DNA from: Hofstenia miamia | Lineage: Eukaryota; Xenacoelomorpha; Acoela | DNA length: 64,000 bases | Reading direction: 5' to 3' | Assembly: GCA_004352715.1 (NCBI GenBank) | Contig: SCFE01000022.1 | Location: 302,219 to 366,218 of the forward strand | Shown: positions 10,889 to 24,047 of the stretch, in pieces | Layout: every line of letters starts with the position of its first letter | Numbering within the stretch: position 1 is the stretch's first letter | Made by a program: the position numbers and the translations under genes | The notes under the pieces: model-generated | What the model saw: only the letters and a program-made list of their open reading frames with translations | The model's database searches: none | Told to the model about the DNA's origin: nothing

Positions 10889-11276
10889 TTGGTCAAGAAC
10901 TTCTAATGCAGGTCTTATATGAAAGAGAATTGTCGATGTCCACTCTTAAGTACTTCACCGCACTAGATTGTTGGATGTTCATGTCATTTATACTTAGATT
11001 AATGTTCTTGACCAACTGCAATTGGTCAAGAACTTCTAATGCAGGTCTTATATGAAAGAGAATTGTCGATGTCCACTCTTAAGTACTTCACCGCACTAGA
11101 TTGTTGGATGTTCATGTCATTTATACTTAGATTAATGTTCTTGACCAACTGCAATTGGTCAAGAACTTCTAATGCAGGTCTTATATGAAAGAGAATTGTC
11201 GATGTCCACTCCTAAGTACTTCACCGCACTAGATTGTTGGATGTTCATGTCATTTATACTTAGATTAATGTTCTTG
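10768..11276. repeat. 133-bp tandem array, about 4 copies, LINE-derived
   Basis: Units begin TTCTAATGCAGG at 10768, 10901, 11034 and 11167. Each unit covers the LINE segment around the KYLG motif. At the three internal junctions GTTCTTGACCAA and TTGGTCAAGAAC form 12-bp inverted arms around six bases. Copies differ at a few positions only (CCTAAG versus CTTAAG, CCACAC versus CCGCAC). Confidence 0.9.
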
Positions 11277-11280
11277 ATAA

Positions 11281-13260
11281 ACTGTGTTGTTTTCTTTGTT
11301 AATCTTTATAGTATATGGCAATAATATTAAAGGGTGTATTCAAAAATATTAAGTGAATGAACTGGTATTTTAAATAATTCCAAGCATACTTTTTAAAAAA
11401 TTAACTCCTATTTTTACCAGCCTTGGAAATGGCCCGATATTTGCGCTCTATGATCCTAAGTCTAAATACGGTCAGGCCTGATTCCATTTGTTAACCAATT
11501 TGTCAAAAACAATTGTCTTTACAATTTTAAAGACAGACGGACGGACCAGGGAGGCCATGGCCACCTTACTTTTTGCAAATCAAAAAATCATAACTTGAAG
11601 CCTTTGAAAAAATTCTTTTATTTCAACTAAAATATGACTGAGTTCTAAAAGTCTTTTCAATTGTCTCTAAATTATTGACACAGGTTTTTGATGACGAAAA
11701 AATTCGTAATTCATTGATGTTAGCTTGTTAGAGTATATGTATCAGGGAAAGCAAAGTTCCCTAACAACATACAGTACTATTTAGGGTACACGAACATTTG
11801 ATTAAACAGAGAACTGTGATGAATTTTCGGAAAATGGAAGCAACTTCTGAAATATACAAATTTCATGTGTATACCGAGTTTAAAAGAGGCAAAAGCGCAA
11901 CCGAAATACACAGCAATTTGTAACTGGTGTAACCCCATAAGAGATGATCAATTGAAGTTTGAACATAAGGGGTCGGCCAATAAGAAAACGATGTAGGCGA
12001 TTGCGTATACCTTAAATCTCAGATTCAATGTCAAAGTATAGCGATGTGGTGTGTGTCAACTTCATCAAGACAACTGGGAAGGAATACTGTGTTCTTCATC
12101 GCAACCCTATTCGTCTAAATGAACTCTACTGACAGAATGACAATGCTCGCAATAATATGGAATTCTGCAACCGCCTTAACAAATTGGTCAACCAATCCCC
12201 TTATTCCCTAATCTCAACATATCTGGCAGATGGATAAATGTCCAAATAGATTATGTTCGTAATCAAGAATTCGAAACACCAGAAGGGATAGGTAAAGTGC
12301 CATTGCAGTGTTTGAGATCTTTGTCTGAAAATTAATGCAGACTCTTGAAACTATTTCGTCACTGAGAACGTGTTATAAAACAGCAAGGAAGGTTCCTTAA
12401 TGATTAAATCTGCTTTCTTTATCTTTTTCACGTAAATAAAAGAGTTACTTAACAAATGAGAAGTGCTTTTGAACGCATTAATAGCATATACATAAGATCA
12501 TTTTCCATATGATTATGAATATGTGCTTGTTGTGACTAAATTATCTTGATTAACTTTGCATCTATAGTCATGGGCAAAGATAATTTGAAGAATGACTCTG
12601 GTGAAAACATTACAAAAAGTTTGCGCATTATTCGACATGGAAGGATGGGACAATCTTACCAAAAGTTTATTAGAAAACGAGTTTATTAGACAAAATCAAT
12701 CAGAAGTTGACAAAATATTTCAAAACTTGAAGAGTGAGAGTCTCCAAGTTCAACCAGTTAAATGACATCAATGTCATGATTGACATTCTTAATGACTTAA
12801 ATTTCATAAACTATGTCTCATTTGAGTACAGAAGTAGATTTCGCTGCCCTCTTTAAAATTAAAGCCGTTAAAAAATTCAAGTGTGAATAGTGGTATTTCA
12901 ACAGAATCTGCCGCATTTGTAAGTTTTTAATTCTTAAGTACAAATTTAACTTCTTTGGGATGCCAAAGATTCTGAAAAAGAACATCTTTGGAATTTTGAA
13001 AGGCTACTATTCGTCTGAATACAAAAGTTATGGATGCAAAAGATTTTTGCTATGTTTTTGCTCTGGTTGCCAAAAATTCGTTAATTTTTGTATTACTTGA
13101 AGTACTTTAATAAGGACTTGAAGTAGTAGTAGTATAATTACTTCAACAAATAGACTCATTACAAACATTAAGAAATTATTTTCGTTTTTGTTAGCATTTG
13201 TGATGGGGATGTAGTTTAGTTTCTCAGTTCTTTATCTGAGAACAAAGCCCAAGTGAGGCT
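11281..13260. other. Intergenic with a possible mariner N-terminal relic
   Basis: Around 11832-11925 (plus) the reading IYKFHVYTEFKRGKSATEI resembles the start of mariner-family transposases (F-x-F-K-x-G-x-S/T-A-x-E). Downstream frames are full of stops. The rest is featureless. Confidence 0.25.
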
Positions 13261-13417
13261 TTGCCTTACACAACATTGTATTTAAAAAAAATTCTTAGAA
13301 AAAATTGGTAATAGCAATGCAGAGCTGGGTGGGCTTTAAGTAGAAACTTAGGTGGGATATAGCCTAACAAAGCCTGCCTGCAAACCCACCACTGGTGACA
13401 ATGGATTTTTATTCCCG

Positions 13418-13502
13418 GTACAATATATTGTTGTGTTGTGACGAAAATAAATTTGAATTTCACACCGCACAACACACAACGGTAAGCCTGTTGTAGCATA
13501 TA
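13418..13502. repeat. 85-bp dispersed repeat, copy 2
   Basis: Same repeat as 4319-4403, with about a dozen differences. It has the same potential stem (TTGTTGTGTTGTG and CACAACACACAAC). A GC-richer stretch (GGTGGGCTTTAAG, CCACCACTGG) precedes it. Confidence 0.5.
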
Positions 13503-13900
13503 TTACTACACTGAAAAGAAGAAATTGAGAAAGACCCTAAACAAAAAACCAACAGATCTGGCCGAACGCAAAATCGGGTCATCATATATGGCCCTTTCAC
13601 TTTCAGAAGCTCACCGCCACCTATGATTTTTCTTACTTTTATAAAGCCTACATTAATAATTTTGCTTGCAAATTTAAACGCATGTAAGCTTGCTTATAGT
13701 ATTAGAAAACTTTAGAAACATTTAAAATGAAGTTAACCCTGGTATGAATTAAGTTAGGAGATAACTTATTTTGCTTATATATAGAAGCAACAACAATTTT
13801 TCTAAGTTGCAAGACTAAACACCTTCAGCAATCAAGCCCTTAGAAAAATTTTGTCATTAAATCAAGCATGACTCGGGAATAATCGTTGAAAAGAGCTTTC

Positions 13901-14060
13901 AAATATATTTCACAATTAAAAAATATATTTCACAATTAAAAAATATATTTCACAATTAAAAAATATATTTCACAATTATAAAATATATTTCACAATTAAA
14001 AAATATATGTCACAATTAAAAAATATATTTCACAATTAAAAATATAGTTCACAATTAAAA
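13901..14060. repeat. 20-bp AT-rich minisatellite, 8 copies
   Basis: Tandem units AAATATATTTCACAATTAAA, mostly perfect. The last two or three units carry single substitutions or a one-base loss. Confidence 0.9.
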
Positions 14061-14224
14061 ATACCAACTGTTCGATTTGGTTATGCATTGAATTAGAAAA
14101 GCCAAACAATCAACAATTTTCCAAATAAAATGTTCTAATAAAATTTATTAATGTATCTTCAAATCTTAGGTTGACCTCTTGCACTGAAATATTTAGTCCC
14201 ATATTTTCCATGAGATAGATAGCA

Positions 14225-14437
14225 CATTCCTGTCTGTGTGTTAAGAAAATTTATAAATAACAAATAATTTTCACCTCTAAATATTAATTAGAAGATTGTT
14301 TGCATTGCTAAATTTACATTTTGGGATGCCACTCTTGTAAACATCAAAATGAAAAATAATTGAAATGCGTAGAAATGATGTTTTGGAAAAAAAATGAGGC
14401 AATGCCTCCCAAGTACCTGCCCCTAAAGCCACGCTTG
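14225..14437. mobile_element. MITE related to 23184-23434, partial
   Basis: It shares the interior with the 23.2-kb copy (AGAAAATTTATAAATAA, CTCTTGTAAACATCAA, AGAAATGATGTTTTGG) and ends TAAAGCCACGCTTG against TTAAGCCGCGCCTG there. The left terminus is not clear. Confidence 0.5.
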
Positions 14438-16083
14438 AGCAGCGCAAACCATAGTAGATATATGTTGATTAAAATAAAATAGATAAAATAAATAATCAAA
14501 AATTCTCATTTTAAGTAAATTAAAAACATAGAAAAACTTGGTAATTTAATCAACTTGATTGGCACATTCGCATTGAATAACAGCAAGACATCGCCTTCTG
14601 ATTAAAACATCAAAGCAATGTCATTCAATGAAGTTTGAGTGGGATGATGAAAAAATTATTACACGTTGAAAAAAGAATTTTTTATTAAGTAAACGCATAG
14701 AAGAGGGATAATTGAAGACAACTTTAACTCCCCGCCTATAAAATGATTGAAAGCGAAGGTCGTGCGACATCACAAATCTCTTAATTATTTAATAAAATAC
14801 AAAAATAAAACAGCAGCTTAAATGCTCGTAAATGGAATATGTTTTAAAATATTAGAAGTGATTCGCAAATATTATAATAAACACTTTCATCGAAGCCGAA
14901 CAAAACAGTCTGCCAGACACAATGGCACCAATACACATTAAAGCGTGCAAGAACTATGTTAGTCAATTAAATTTTCCAAGTTGTTGCCTGGAGGCGCTCA
15001 AAATTTCTCATTGAATGTTGACAAAAAATTCAAAAATTATTAATAAGAAAAAACCAACACATTTACAAAATTAAATAAATCTAATAATGCCTCACTAGTA
15101 ACTAGTTTATTACTTCATTAATATGCTAGTTAAGTGCACAGAGGTCATTTATTCATCCAGGGTGGTAATAAAATACATCTAGTTTCACTGAATGAACTGT
15201 AACCCTTTTCTAATTGGCATAAAAAAATAATTTTTTTTCAAGATGACAAACTACATATACACTTGTTTTATAAGAATTTTTTTAGAATCATTGTGAGGAT
15301 TAATATATATATATATTCAGAGATTTCTGAATATTAAAAAATACTGAGATGGTACATTTTTTGGTTTTTTGTGTTTTTCAAGTGTAATTCGAAAGTTCAA
15401 ATGTATGTAATATTTGACAGGTAGAGTAAATTTGTAAAAATATTTAGGCTCATATTGACTGAATTTTAAGATGTATGTAATTCTTATAAGAAATAGTGTA
15501 GTTTTTCAAATAAATTATACAATTACAAATATTATATTAAACCTAAACGATAGATGTGTAAGATAAACTAATAAACGTGGATTAGTTGTGTTGGTGTGCA
15601 TATGCAATTCAGATGCCAGTTAGAATTCAAAATTGATTTAATAATTTTTAAATCAATACAGGTGTAATCCATTGGCAGCACTGCGAAACAACACATTTAG
15701 CTGGAGGTTATTTTTAGCTTAGGTATAACATTTATATAAATTCAAAACCAAAAAAGCATTTCCATCTAACCAGCTCCAAAGATTTTATAAAAAAACAATG
15801 TAAAAAGAAAACTCATTCTAAAATAAATTCAAAATACAACAATCCATTTCAGGGCAGAGGTATTTTTTTATCAAATTGTTTGCACAAAATAGCATTGAAA
15901 TGATCTGTACAGATAGCTAAAAAATCTGAACTAAAAATCGTTTGATTGAAGTAGACAAGGAAAATGATGTACGCTTCTGTGGCAACATTCCCTTTGCAGC
16001 CAAGAATATTACACAGTGCGAGACACTTAAAACGAAAAAAATCTTAACATTTATATATATATAGCGTTCTAAAGAGAACACCT

Positions 16084-16118
<35 letters not shown>

Positions 16119-16175
16119 NTATGCAGATATAGTAATAAGAATCAAGAATATGAGATGAGCATAGCAATATTGTAT
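14438..16175. other. Intergenic, short (TA)n runs only
   Basis: No gene or RNA recognised. (TA)n runs lie at about 15303-15317, 16052-16063 and 16086-16117, with a single N at 16119. Confidence 0.3.
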
Positions 16176-17420
16176 GGGCAAACTTTCCTTTGCATAAAAA
16201 CCATAGACTACCATTTAAATAAATACCTTGATTAAGCGGACGCTACTTTGCACGAAGCTTCTAGTCATTGGCATCAATAATCTCACATTAGTTAGAATGC
16301 AAAAACTAACCTCCTTTTTGGCACTAGTTGGCTTAGAGATGATTAAGCCGCGAAGAGATGAGAAAGCAAGCAATTATGAAATAGAAATGGAACACTCCCC
16401 GTGATCTGATATGTTTGTGGAATATTATTAAAAAATATTGTAGGGGCAAACTTTCCTTTGCATAAAAACCATAGACTACTATTAAATAAATACCTTGATT
16501 AAGAGGACGCTACTTTGCACGAAGCTTCTAGTCATTGGCATCAATAATCTCACATTCGTTAGAATGCAAAAACTAACCTCCTTTTTGGCACTAGTTGGCT
16601 TAGAGATGATTAAGCCGCGAAGAGATGAGAAAGCAAGCAATTATGAAATAGAAATGGAACACTCCCCGTGATCTGATATGTTTGTGGAATATTATTAAAA
16701 AATATTGTAGGGGCAAACTTTCCTTTGCATAAAAACCATAGACTACTATTAAATAAATACCTTGATTAAGAGGACGCTACTTTGCACGAAGCTTCTAGTC
16801 ATTGGCATCAATAATCTCACATTCGTTAGAATGCAAAAACTAACCTCCTTTTTGGCACTAGTTGGCTTAGAGATGATTAAGCCGCGAAGAGATGAGAAAG
16901 CAAGCAATTATGAAATAGAAATGGAACACTCCCCGTGATCTGATATGTTTGTGGAATATTATTAAAAAATATTGTAGGGGCAAACTTTCCTTTGCATAAA
17001 AACCATAGACTACTATTAAATAAATACCTTGATTAAGAGGACGCTACTTTGCACGAAGCTTCTAGTCATTGGCATCAATAATCTCACATTCGTTAGAATG
17101 CAAAAACTAACCTCCTTTTTGGCACTAGTTGGCTTAGAGATGATTAAGCCGCGAAGAGATGAGAAAGCAAGCAATTATGAAATAGAAATGGAACACTCCC
17201 CGTGATCTGATATGTTTGTGGAATATTATTAAAAAATATTGTAGGGGCAAACTTTCCTTTGCATAAAAACCATAGACTACTATTAAATAAATACCTTGAT
17301 TAAGAGGACGCTATTTTGCACGAAGCTTCTAGTCATTGGCATCAATAATCTCACATTCGTTAGAATGCAAAAACTAACCTCCTTTTTGGCACTAGTTGGC
17401 TTAGAGATGATTAAGCCGCG
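16176..17420. repeat. 267-bp tandem array, 4 full copies plus a partial
   Basis: Units start GGGCAAACTTTCC at 16176, 16444, 16711, 16978 and 17245 (268, 267, 267, 267 bp) and are nearly identical. Part of each unit (GAAATAGAAATGGAACACTC and flanks) is homologous to 19023-19100. There it encodes the SDH endonuclease motif of a LINE on the minus strand. Confidence 0.9.
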
Positions 17421-17429
17421 AAAATAATA

Positions 17430-19105
17430 TTAATAATAAACGCTTTTATTTCCGTAAAATATACCTAATGTACACCTTAAATATGAATTTGTTTCCTTGT
17501 TAATGAACGTATTTGTCCAGAACGTTATCCTGAACGCATTCGTTTGTCTTGACGATCGCATGGTTGGGACTTCGTTGTAGAATGGATTGTCTTAACAAAC
17601 TGCTTCTTAAGATATGAATTTATTGTTGTAAGAAGATCAGACTTTGTGATAAGAGACATTCGACTATATTAAGGAGTCCTGGAACCCACACTTCTGCTGC
17701 ATATAGGTATATTGGCATTATATAGGTTGTGAAAATACGCTTACACTGTTGTGTAACAAAATTGCTTTTCATAACTATCAACGACACGTGTTCTTTCCAC
17801 TTCAGATGCTCATGTAGGGTGTACACAAAGGAACATCGTCATTATGCATTTTCACCGTTGAACAAACAACTTTCAAGATACTCTCATTGTGAATTGAGCT
17901 GTCTGGAGGTCATTTCCTGTGACTTTCTAGAATTAATATACAAAGTCTTGTCATCGTACAGATTCGTAAGCTTGCACACTGTGTCGACGTATTTCTGGTA
18001 ATCGCGTTGCTTTGCGAAGAACCTGGAGTTGTAGTGTATCGTCCGAATACTTGATAATGTCACCATTATCCTCGGTTGTAACAATGGTGGTCCGCTAGGA
18101 GGGTCTCCCTGTGGCATGCCAACTTTCATATCAACCTGTAGGAAGAAACGTCTTGTTCTCTTCGTTGTTTGCTGATATTCAGGGAAGTAGTCATGAAGCC
18201 AACATGTCAGCCACTCGCTTTTTTGATTTATGCTGTTGAGCAGTTTATTAGACGAAACGGTGTTAAATGCTGAAGAGAAGTCAATGAACAGTGCCTTCCT
18301 GATTATGATTTCGTATGAATCCAATGATTTGAAGATCAAATCATTTTTGTAGGCGAACCGTGAATTATCCTGTTCTAGGCCATCCATCGTGAGTAGTGCC
18401 TGAAGCGCTATCATTATTGATTTGGTGAGACACAAACAGGTAGACAGAAGCAGGCTTTCAATACTGGAGTTGTCCTTTTTGGCAGCGGACTGATCAGACC
18501 ATGTTTCCAGTTGTTGACGCATGGATGTCTGTTCGCTTGTAAATAATTTGAAATGGAGTTGACAATGTCGGAGAATTCTCTTTTAACATCGTGGGAGAAA
18601 CATATTCTAATCCATTGCTTTTAGTCATATCAATATATTGAAGAAGCCTTTCTACCAGTTCTTCTGTCACATCAACATGTACTATGTCCTGTTGAACACG
18701 ATTCTGAGTACAGAAGTCTTTGTCTTTATGCTCGTTGCCTCTTATTACCATATTTAATAGCTTCGTGCTTCCTTCTAACAATTGACTTCAGTTCATCATT
18801 GGTAACAATCCTGAATCCTTTCCCCAAAACTTACAATTTTCGATCTTTTGAGAGGAAAAACATATCACTTATAAAAGGAATGTATTCTTCAACTCTTAAA
18901 ACCACGTCATCGATTTCTGAAAAATGAGAAGTTAGTGTTCCCCATTCAGTGGTTTCAAATGCATTTCGTATTGCCATGCTATCATGTTGAGAATATTCAG
19001 TCATGACTCTATGTTTGAAAAGATGAAAAAACAGGCAATTATGAAATAGAAATGGAACACTCCCATGATCTGAGATGTTTGTGAAATATTATTAAAAAAA
19101 GATAA
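17430..19105 (-). pseudogene. CR1/Rex1-like LINE ORF2 relic (endonuclease end and RT)
   Basis: Read on the minus strand it starts near 19100 with ISDHGSVPFLFHN, the S-D-H motif ending the apurinic endonuclease. It passes through a linker to RT signatures: TMLKENSP for the fingers, ALFIDFSSAFNTVSSNKLL (motif A), and GMPQGDPPSGPP in place of the usual G-x-P-Q-G. The tail at 17826-17620 encodes a WKEHV...IYLYAAEVWVPG-like region. Frameshifts and stops split it into at least three frames. The FSSAFN form points to the CR1/L2/Rex1 group. Confidence 0.75.
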
Positions 19106-19206
19106 CTACCATAAACTTATTCCTAAGAGTTCTTCAGAAATCAATGCAAATTAACACTCTTTCATTTTATTTGGGGAATATATATAGTTGAAGATTCCAT
19201 ATAGTA

Positions 19207-19634
19207 CAGGGGTTCTTAACCTTTTTTGTCTCGTTTACCCCTTTCCGAATGAAAAAAGTATAATTTACCCCCATCTTCTTGGTGGCCCCTTGTCAAGAAA
19301 AGTAAAGCAATCTTTTTGGTTTTTTACCAGGGCACATATCAAATAAGTTTTTTTAGTTATGGAAAAGTACGATAAACACACAAGAATGTAAAAATTTTCT
19401 TTTAATACTAACTGACACACATCTAGTAAACAGTAAAATTGGAACATACTTAGGCTGCTGAAATGAAAATTGTATCACACTTTCGTAGTGATAAACTGAA
19501 GTTATATATTTAAATTATAATCCAGTGCAACACTATCACTTTTTCAATACGCAAAATTGAAGTTTGCTTTAGCTTATAATTCAGTAAATTTACCCCTTCA
19601 ATAGGTAAAATTTACCCCCGGTTAAGAACCCCTG
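19207..19634. mobile_element. hAT-type MITE with 8-bp target duplication
   Basis: The 428-bp element begins CAGGGGTTCTTAACC and ends GGTTAAGAACCCCTG, perfect 15-bp inverted repeats. It is flanked by the direct repeat ATATAGTA at 19199-19206 and 19635-19642. Subterminal TTTACCCC motifs occur at both ends. There is no coding capacity. The 8-bp duplication and the CAGGGG terminus are hAT hallmarks. Confidence 0.92.
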
Positions 19635-19642
19635 ATATAGTA

Positions 19643-21417
19643 CAACAACTTTCTTTATTGTTATAGTGCAGCATAAAAGAAACCTACATAAAAATATAAA
19701 CTCAACATTTGTAGATACCTTAAACAGATCAGAGCACTTAAAATCGTTTGGGAAAAGAGCGTAAAAAATTGATTGTTTGACTTAAAAAACGAAATCCTCA
19801 ACTATTAAAAACTTAATTGTTTCTATGCAGAAATAACCGAACTCAAAAAATAGAAAAATTGTAACAATACTAAATCTTCATCAAGTCCTTTGCGAGCAGT
19901 CGAAAACGACTTTGAATGCTTTGGTGAAAAAATGACATTAACTTAGGTATTGATTGGCATTCAAAACCTAAAAACTTATAGTTGAAATAGTTGACTTTGT
20001 GGCAAGCATGACTTCCAAACAAGAATTGGGAGATTTATGACGTTGTGATACGTACCAATATGAAACCAATCGGAAGAAGACATCATCAAATATGTCATTA
20101 AAAGCAAGTTATTAAAATGAAAAATGATAAAAATGACAATGCAATGCAGATTTGATCATTGGAACTAGTCGAACAGACATGAACTTAAACACAACGTCTT
20201 ATAAAAACTACAAACATGATTTAAATAAACTAATGACATTGATTTCTTACATGTATACAGTGATATAAAAGAGTTTATTGCGTTAGACAATACTTTGAAC
20301 AGAAACAAACATTACAGTTACAAGACTCTGCTTTGCCGCACCAAGCAAATAGTAACAAGTAACAGTTTAAAACCAACTTTATAGAGGATTTCTTATCTCA
20401 TATTAGAGACCAAGCGTTAAGTCGTAAATTGAAAGGCATCGGTGTTTGTCTACATAATATCCCCTGCAATGACAGATTAACAGAATGTGTAATTTCTCAA
20501 CCAGTTTCAATTTAATTTAAAATAGGTTTTAATATACCAACACAAAACAATTGAATTGATATTCGAATACGTAAAAGCATTTTGCATAAAACAAATACAA
20601 GTTAAAAATAAGAGACCTTTTTGACATCCAGCTTAAAACGAATTGATATTTTGTCAGTATTTTCCATACACACCCCGCCCGTTCTGTAACACGATGTAAA
20701 ACGAGATATGCTATAAATGAATCTCCGTGATAACCTCTATCACAAAATCATAACTATAAATAACTTTGAAAAAACAGTCTTCCTATATTCATGCTGTTAC
20801 TACAGATATTTGATTAGAGCTGTTATAAAGAATAGTATATATGTTTTTTTCTAAAAAAAACTATGTTTAATTGTATTTTATGTTATATATTTTTGTTCTG
20901 GTTTTCTAAGGGTACTAATTTGTTTGTGTTATTATTATGGATTTACTTATGGTGGAATATATGATATAAGCTACAAAATTGGAAGAATTAGGAAATTCTT
21001 AAATCTAAAAATCTTACAGTATCAGTATTAAACTTTATACGGGAAGCAATACCCAAATATGGACGCAATTTGCCGAATGCTGCGCCCAGATTTGAAAATG
21101 AGATAAAGGTTTTATAAATTTGTATTCATCTCCAAAAAAGCTGTTAATGTATGGGCTTTCTCTGGTCAAAAACTTGTTTAGTTTAACAATACATTCCAGA
21201 TCTCCCTTGATGTGATAAACGATTTAAATTTTAGATACAACTATTTTTGAACAAGTTTAATTAATTGGTAACACAGTTTCAATTCAATTAGTAAAAGCAG
21301 GATTTGGCCTTAAAGGAAATAGGTTATTGATCCATCATTTGACTTTCCAACAAATAAACAACATTTGTTATTAATGATCTGTTCAAAACTGTTTTATCCA
21401 CCTGTTTTAAAGCATGA
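19643..21417. other. Intergenic, nothing recognised
   Basis: AT-rich DNA with short broken frames on both strands. No exon with convincing borders. Confidence 0.3.
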
Positions 21418-21756
21418 CAGACTTGTCAACGAGGTGAGCTTGAGCACTGTATTCGATATATACCGAGCCCCAAAACGAGCCTTTATTAAGCCAAGCCAAA
21501 TTTTTAGTTCTGCTTGTTCATTTAACTATGCAAATTGATTTTTCTAATTTTTTCATTCAATATATTTTTTTATAATCTCATTTTAAAATTTTTACTAAAT
21601 AATACGAAAAGCTAGGTAAAAAATTATGAGTGTAATATTTTTAAAAAACTATCGAGCTAAAACGAATTTTATTGAAGGCTTATATGTGGCGAACCGAGAC
21701 GAGCCGAAAACACTCAAAAGCAAAACGAGCTTAATTGCGGCTCATTGACAAGCCTG
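21418..21756. mobile_element. GCTCG-family element, best full-length copy
   Basis: The 339-bp element starts CAGACTTGTCAACGAG and ends CTCATTGACAAGCCTG (16-bp inverted repeats, two mismatches). GC-rich borders with CGAGCC and CCGAGACGAGCCGA motifs enclose an AT-rich core. There is no ORF. The CAG...CTG ends suggest hAT, but the flanking octamers AAGCATGA and CTCAATGA agree at only four positions. Confidence 0.7.
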
Positions 21757-23183
21757 CTCAATGAAGTAGGGACTGAGAAAGAGTCTTACACGGATTCGAA
21801 CCCATACCAAAGAAATATCGTTTCCAACCGGAAATACTCAATCCGTGGAAATGATCTCGACAAAGATACACGCGGCTATAAACATGAAAGACGGTTTAAA
21901 AAACAGTCGTAAAATAAAAGATTTTCAGCAATTACTCTACAACAAGAGGTCAAGCTATTAAAACATTCAACCCGCACTTCCAGAAAACATTCCCGTGAAT
22001 AAACCCTTCAGATGTTTACACTGATATGATTGTCTTTAGAAAAAAGGGGGTATTTAAAGCTAATTGGAAACGTGTTCATATAGAATTTAGTTGACGTTAT
22101 TCTACTTTGAGAATTAAAAAAGTTCAAAGAAATAACTGAGTTAAGTGTGTTTTGTGAAAGTGCATGCACCGCTTAAAATGTGTGGGAGGCGGGAACAGAA
22201 AAACAGGAGTTATATATGTAAGTATTAGTAATGCACTAGTAACTTCAATGAATGAGAAACCTTTAATCAAGCAGTGAAAACTTTGAATGCAATCAAAGCG
22301 AATTGGAAGCTATTACAAAGTGACGTTTAAAATGTGATTTAAAGTTAGAAGGGCAGGAAGTCTTACACAGCACTGGTGACCACTGGGTTGAATCTAGAGA
22401 GAACTATGCCAAAGGACTTAATGTCAAAGCAGAAGGTCACTGAGGTGAACAAGAGAACACGATTGAACTGAACTTTTTTCTCTAGTTACAGATGATTTGG
22501 TGTGTCTTATATACAATGAATACCAACAATATGTACAAACATACAAACAACTAGTCACTAGTAAACACGAAAAGCGTGTGAGCTGGTCGACAAATAACAA
22601 CCAACTAACTACAATAAGAATCTGCGTTTTATTAAAAGGAATAAACTAGTTTACTAATAATACTAGTTAACTTTATGAATGATATTTGCAAAGTTTAGTA
22701 AGGATTCCAATGAACAGAAACTTTGTAACTCTGAGGTATTTAAAAAACCTCAGTATAGTTAGAGCATAGAGAAAATTGTGGAGATTGTCAAAATTGAAAA
22801 TTAAGTCACAAACATAAACCCATTGGCATTGTAACCATGAATTTAGTTTTCCTTTGAATAAATGATTGAGTACATTTTAGTTTCTTAGAAAACATTCACC
22901 AAATTAAAAACAAATGTAAAAATAAAGGCTTAAAAAATTACTAAATGCATAATAATTATACTTTTTTGATTATTTTAAAAAACGTTTTAAATTTTGCCTT
23001 TAATATATGTAAACAAAACACGAATTTTGCTACATTTTATGCAGAAAGTTGATTATTAAAGTATGAATAGACGAATCCAGAATTTTTTCAAACTTTCCAT
23101 AAAATTTTTACACAAACTTGAAGAAAAGGCATTTAAAAAACGTTGGAAAAAGATGTTTTAAAGATGTCACCTCTGTTTGAGAA
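21757..23183. other. Intergenic, nothing firm
   Basis: A GGTTCGAATCC-like B-box motif lies on the minus strand near 21796, without a credible tRNA fold. The segment 22340-22460 is moderately GC-richer, with a short open plus frame and no recognised product. Confidence 0.25.
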
Positions 23184-23434
23184 CAGACGCGGCTTTATTA
23201 TTTTTGAAAAAGGCGGGCACATTCCGTCGTTGCGTTGAGAAAATTTATAAATAAGTAATTTAAATCTCTAAATTCTACTTAGAAGATTTATGCTTTGCTA
23301 ACTTTAAATTTTGGAATGACCCTCTTGTAAACATCAATATGAAAAATATTCGAAATGAATAGAAATGATGTTTTGGCAAAAATTAGAAATTCCCCAAAAG
23401 GAGCGCGGGATGCCTACCCCTTAAGCCGCGCCTG
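23184..23434. mobile_element. MITE with CAGRCGCGGCTTA termini
   Basis: The 251-bp element runs from CAGACGCGGCTTTA to TAAGCCGCGCCTG, inverted with one mismatch and one gap. It is homologous to 14225-14437. The flanking octamers TTTGAGAA and AATAAGAA are only partly alike, so the target duplication is uncertain. Confidence 0.6.
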
Positions 23435-23447
23435 AATAAGAAAAATA

Positions 23448-23621
23448 TTATATGAATGGAGACGAAAACTCCATAAAATTGACTAAAATCGTAAGAAGAC
23501 ATCGTTAATATTGGTGGAAAATATGAAGTTAGTAGATAAAGTACCTGCTTTAGACTGCTTGTCGTCGAAGATTGGCATTTGGAACGTGGGAGTGTCCATG
23601 GCATCGACCCACTTCCATACT
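23448..23621 (-). CDS. Candidate 5' coding exons of an unknown minus-strand gene
   Basis: The exon 23621-23545 lies between an acceptor (TCTCGTTCTAG) and a donor (AAAGCAG|GTACTT). Within it is an ATG and an open frame (MDTPTFQMPIFDDKQSKA). A 62-bp intron follows, with a TACTAAC branch-point-like motif and the acceptor ACGATTTTAG. The next exon from 23482 would add VNFMEFSSPFI and a stop. Either this is a complete small C-terminus, or the donor joins a distant exon. Upstream, a strong donor (CCAGACAG|GTGAGA) at 24007 could end a 5'UTR exon. Family not recognised. Confidence 0.35.
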
Positions 23622-24047
23622 CTAGAACGAGAAGGATATTTAAGTAAACAAAGTAGCAGCTCACCGCATAACACATGTATAAATACTAGTGCCCGCTCTT
23701 CAAACAAACAGAGTCGTCTAGACAACGGAAACAATACAAGTATAAGAAAAGTAATGTCCAATGGAGTCCAAATTCGAATTAGTCAATGTAAAGGAAAATT
23801 CCCAGAAATGTGATAAATTCGTCTGGAACAAACAGCGACCGAGACAGTAGACTTTAAAATGCATCGCGACGAATATTTAAGCATTGATATAAATTAAATT
23901 ATTCGACATATATCTCATTTCAACAATGAAGTTGCGTCTACGGCAAATGGACGGGAGTCTGGCAAGGGAAACTTTAAAACTAAAAGGTCCGCCGACACTA
24001 TCTCACCTGTCTGGATGTCACAGTCGCCGCTAATTTATAAACAGGAC

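Noticed and set aside
21781-21860. tRNA gene or tRNA-derived SINE around a GGTTCGAATCC motif
   Set aside because: The T-arm does not pair, and no A box, anticodon arm or acceptor stem could be found.
23511-23813. A 100-codon plus-strand gene
   Set aside because: The opposite strand has matching splice borders and a plausible coding exon; the plus frame has no such support.
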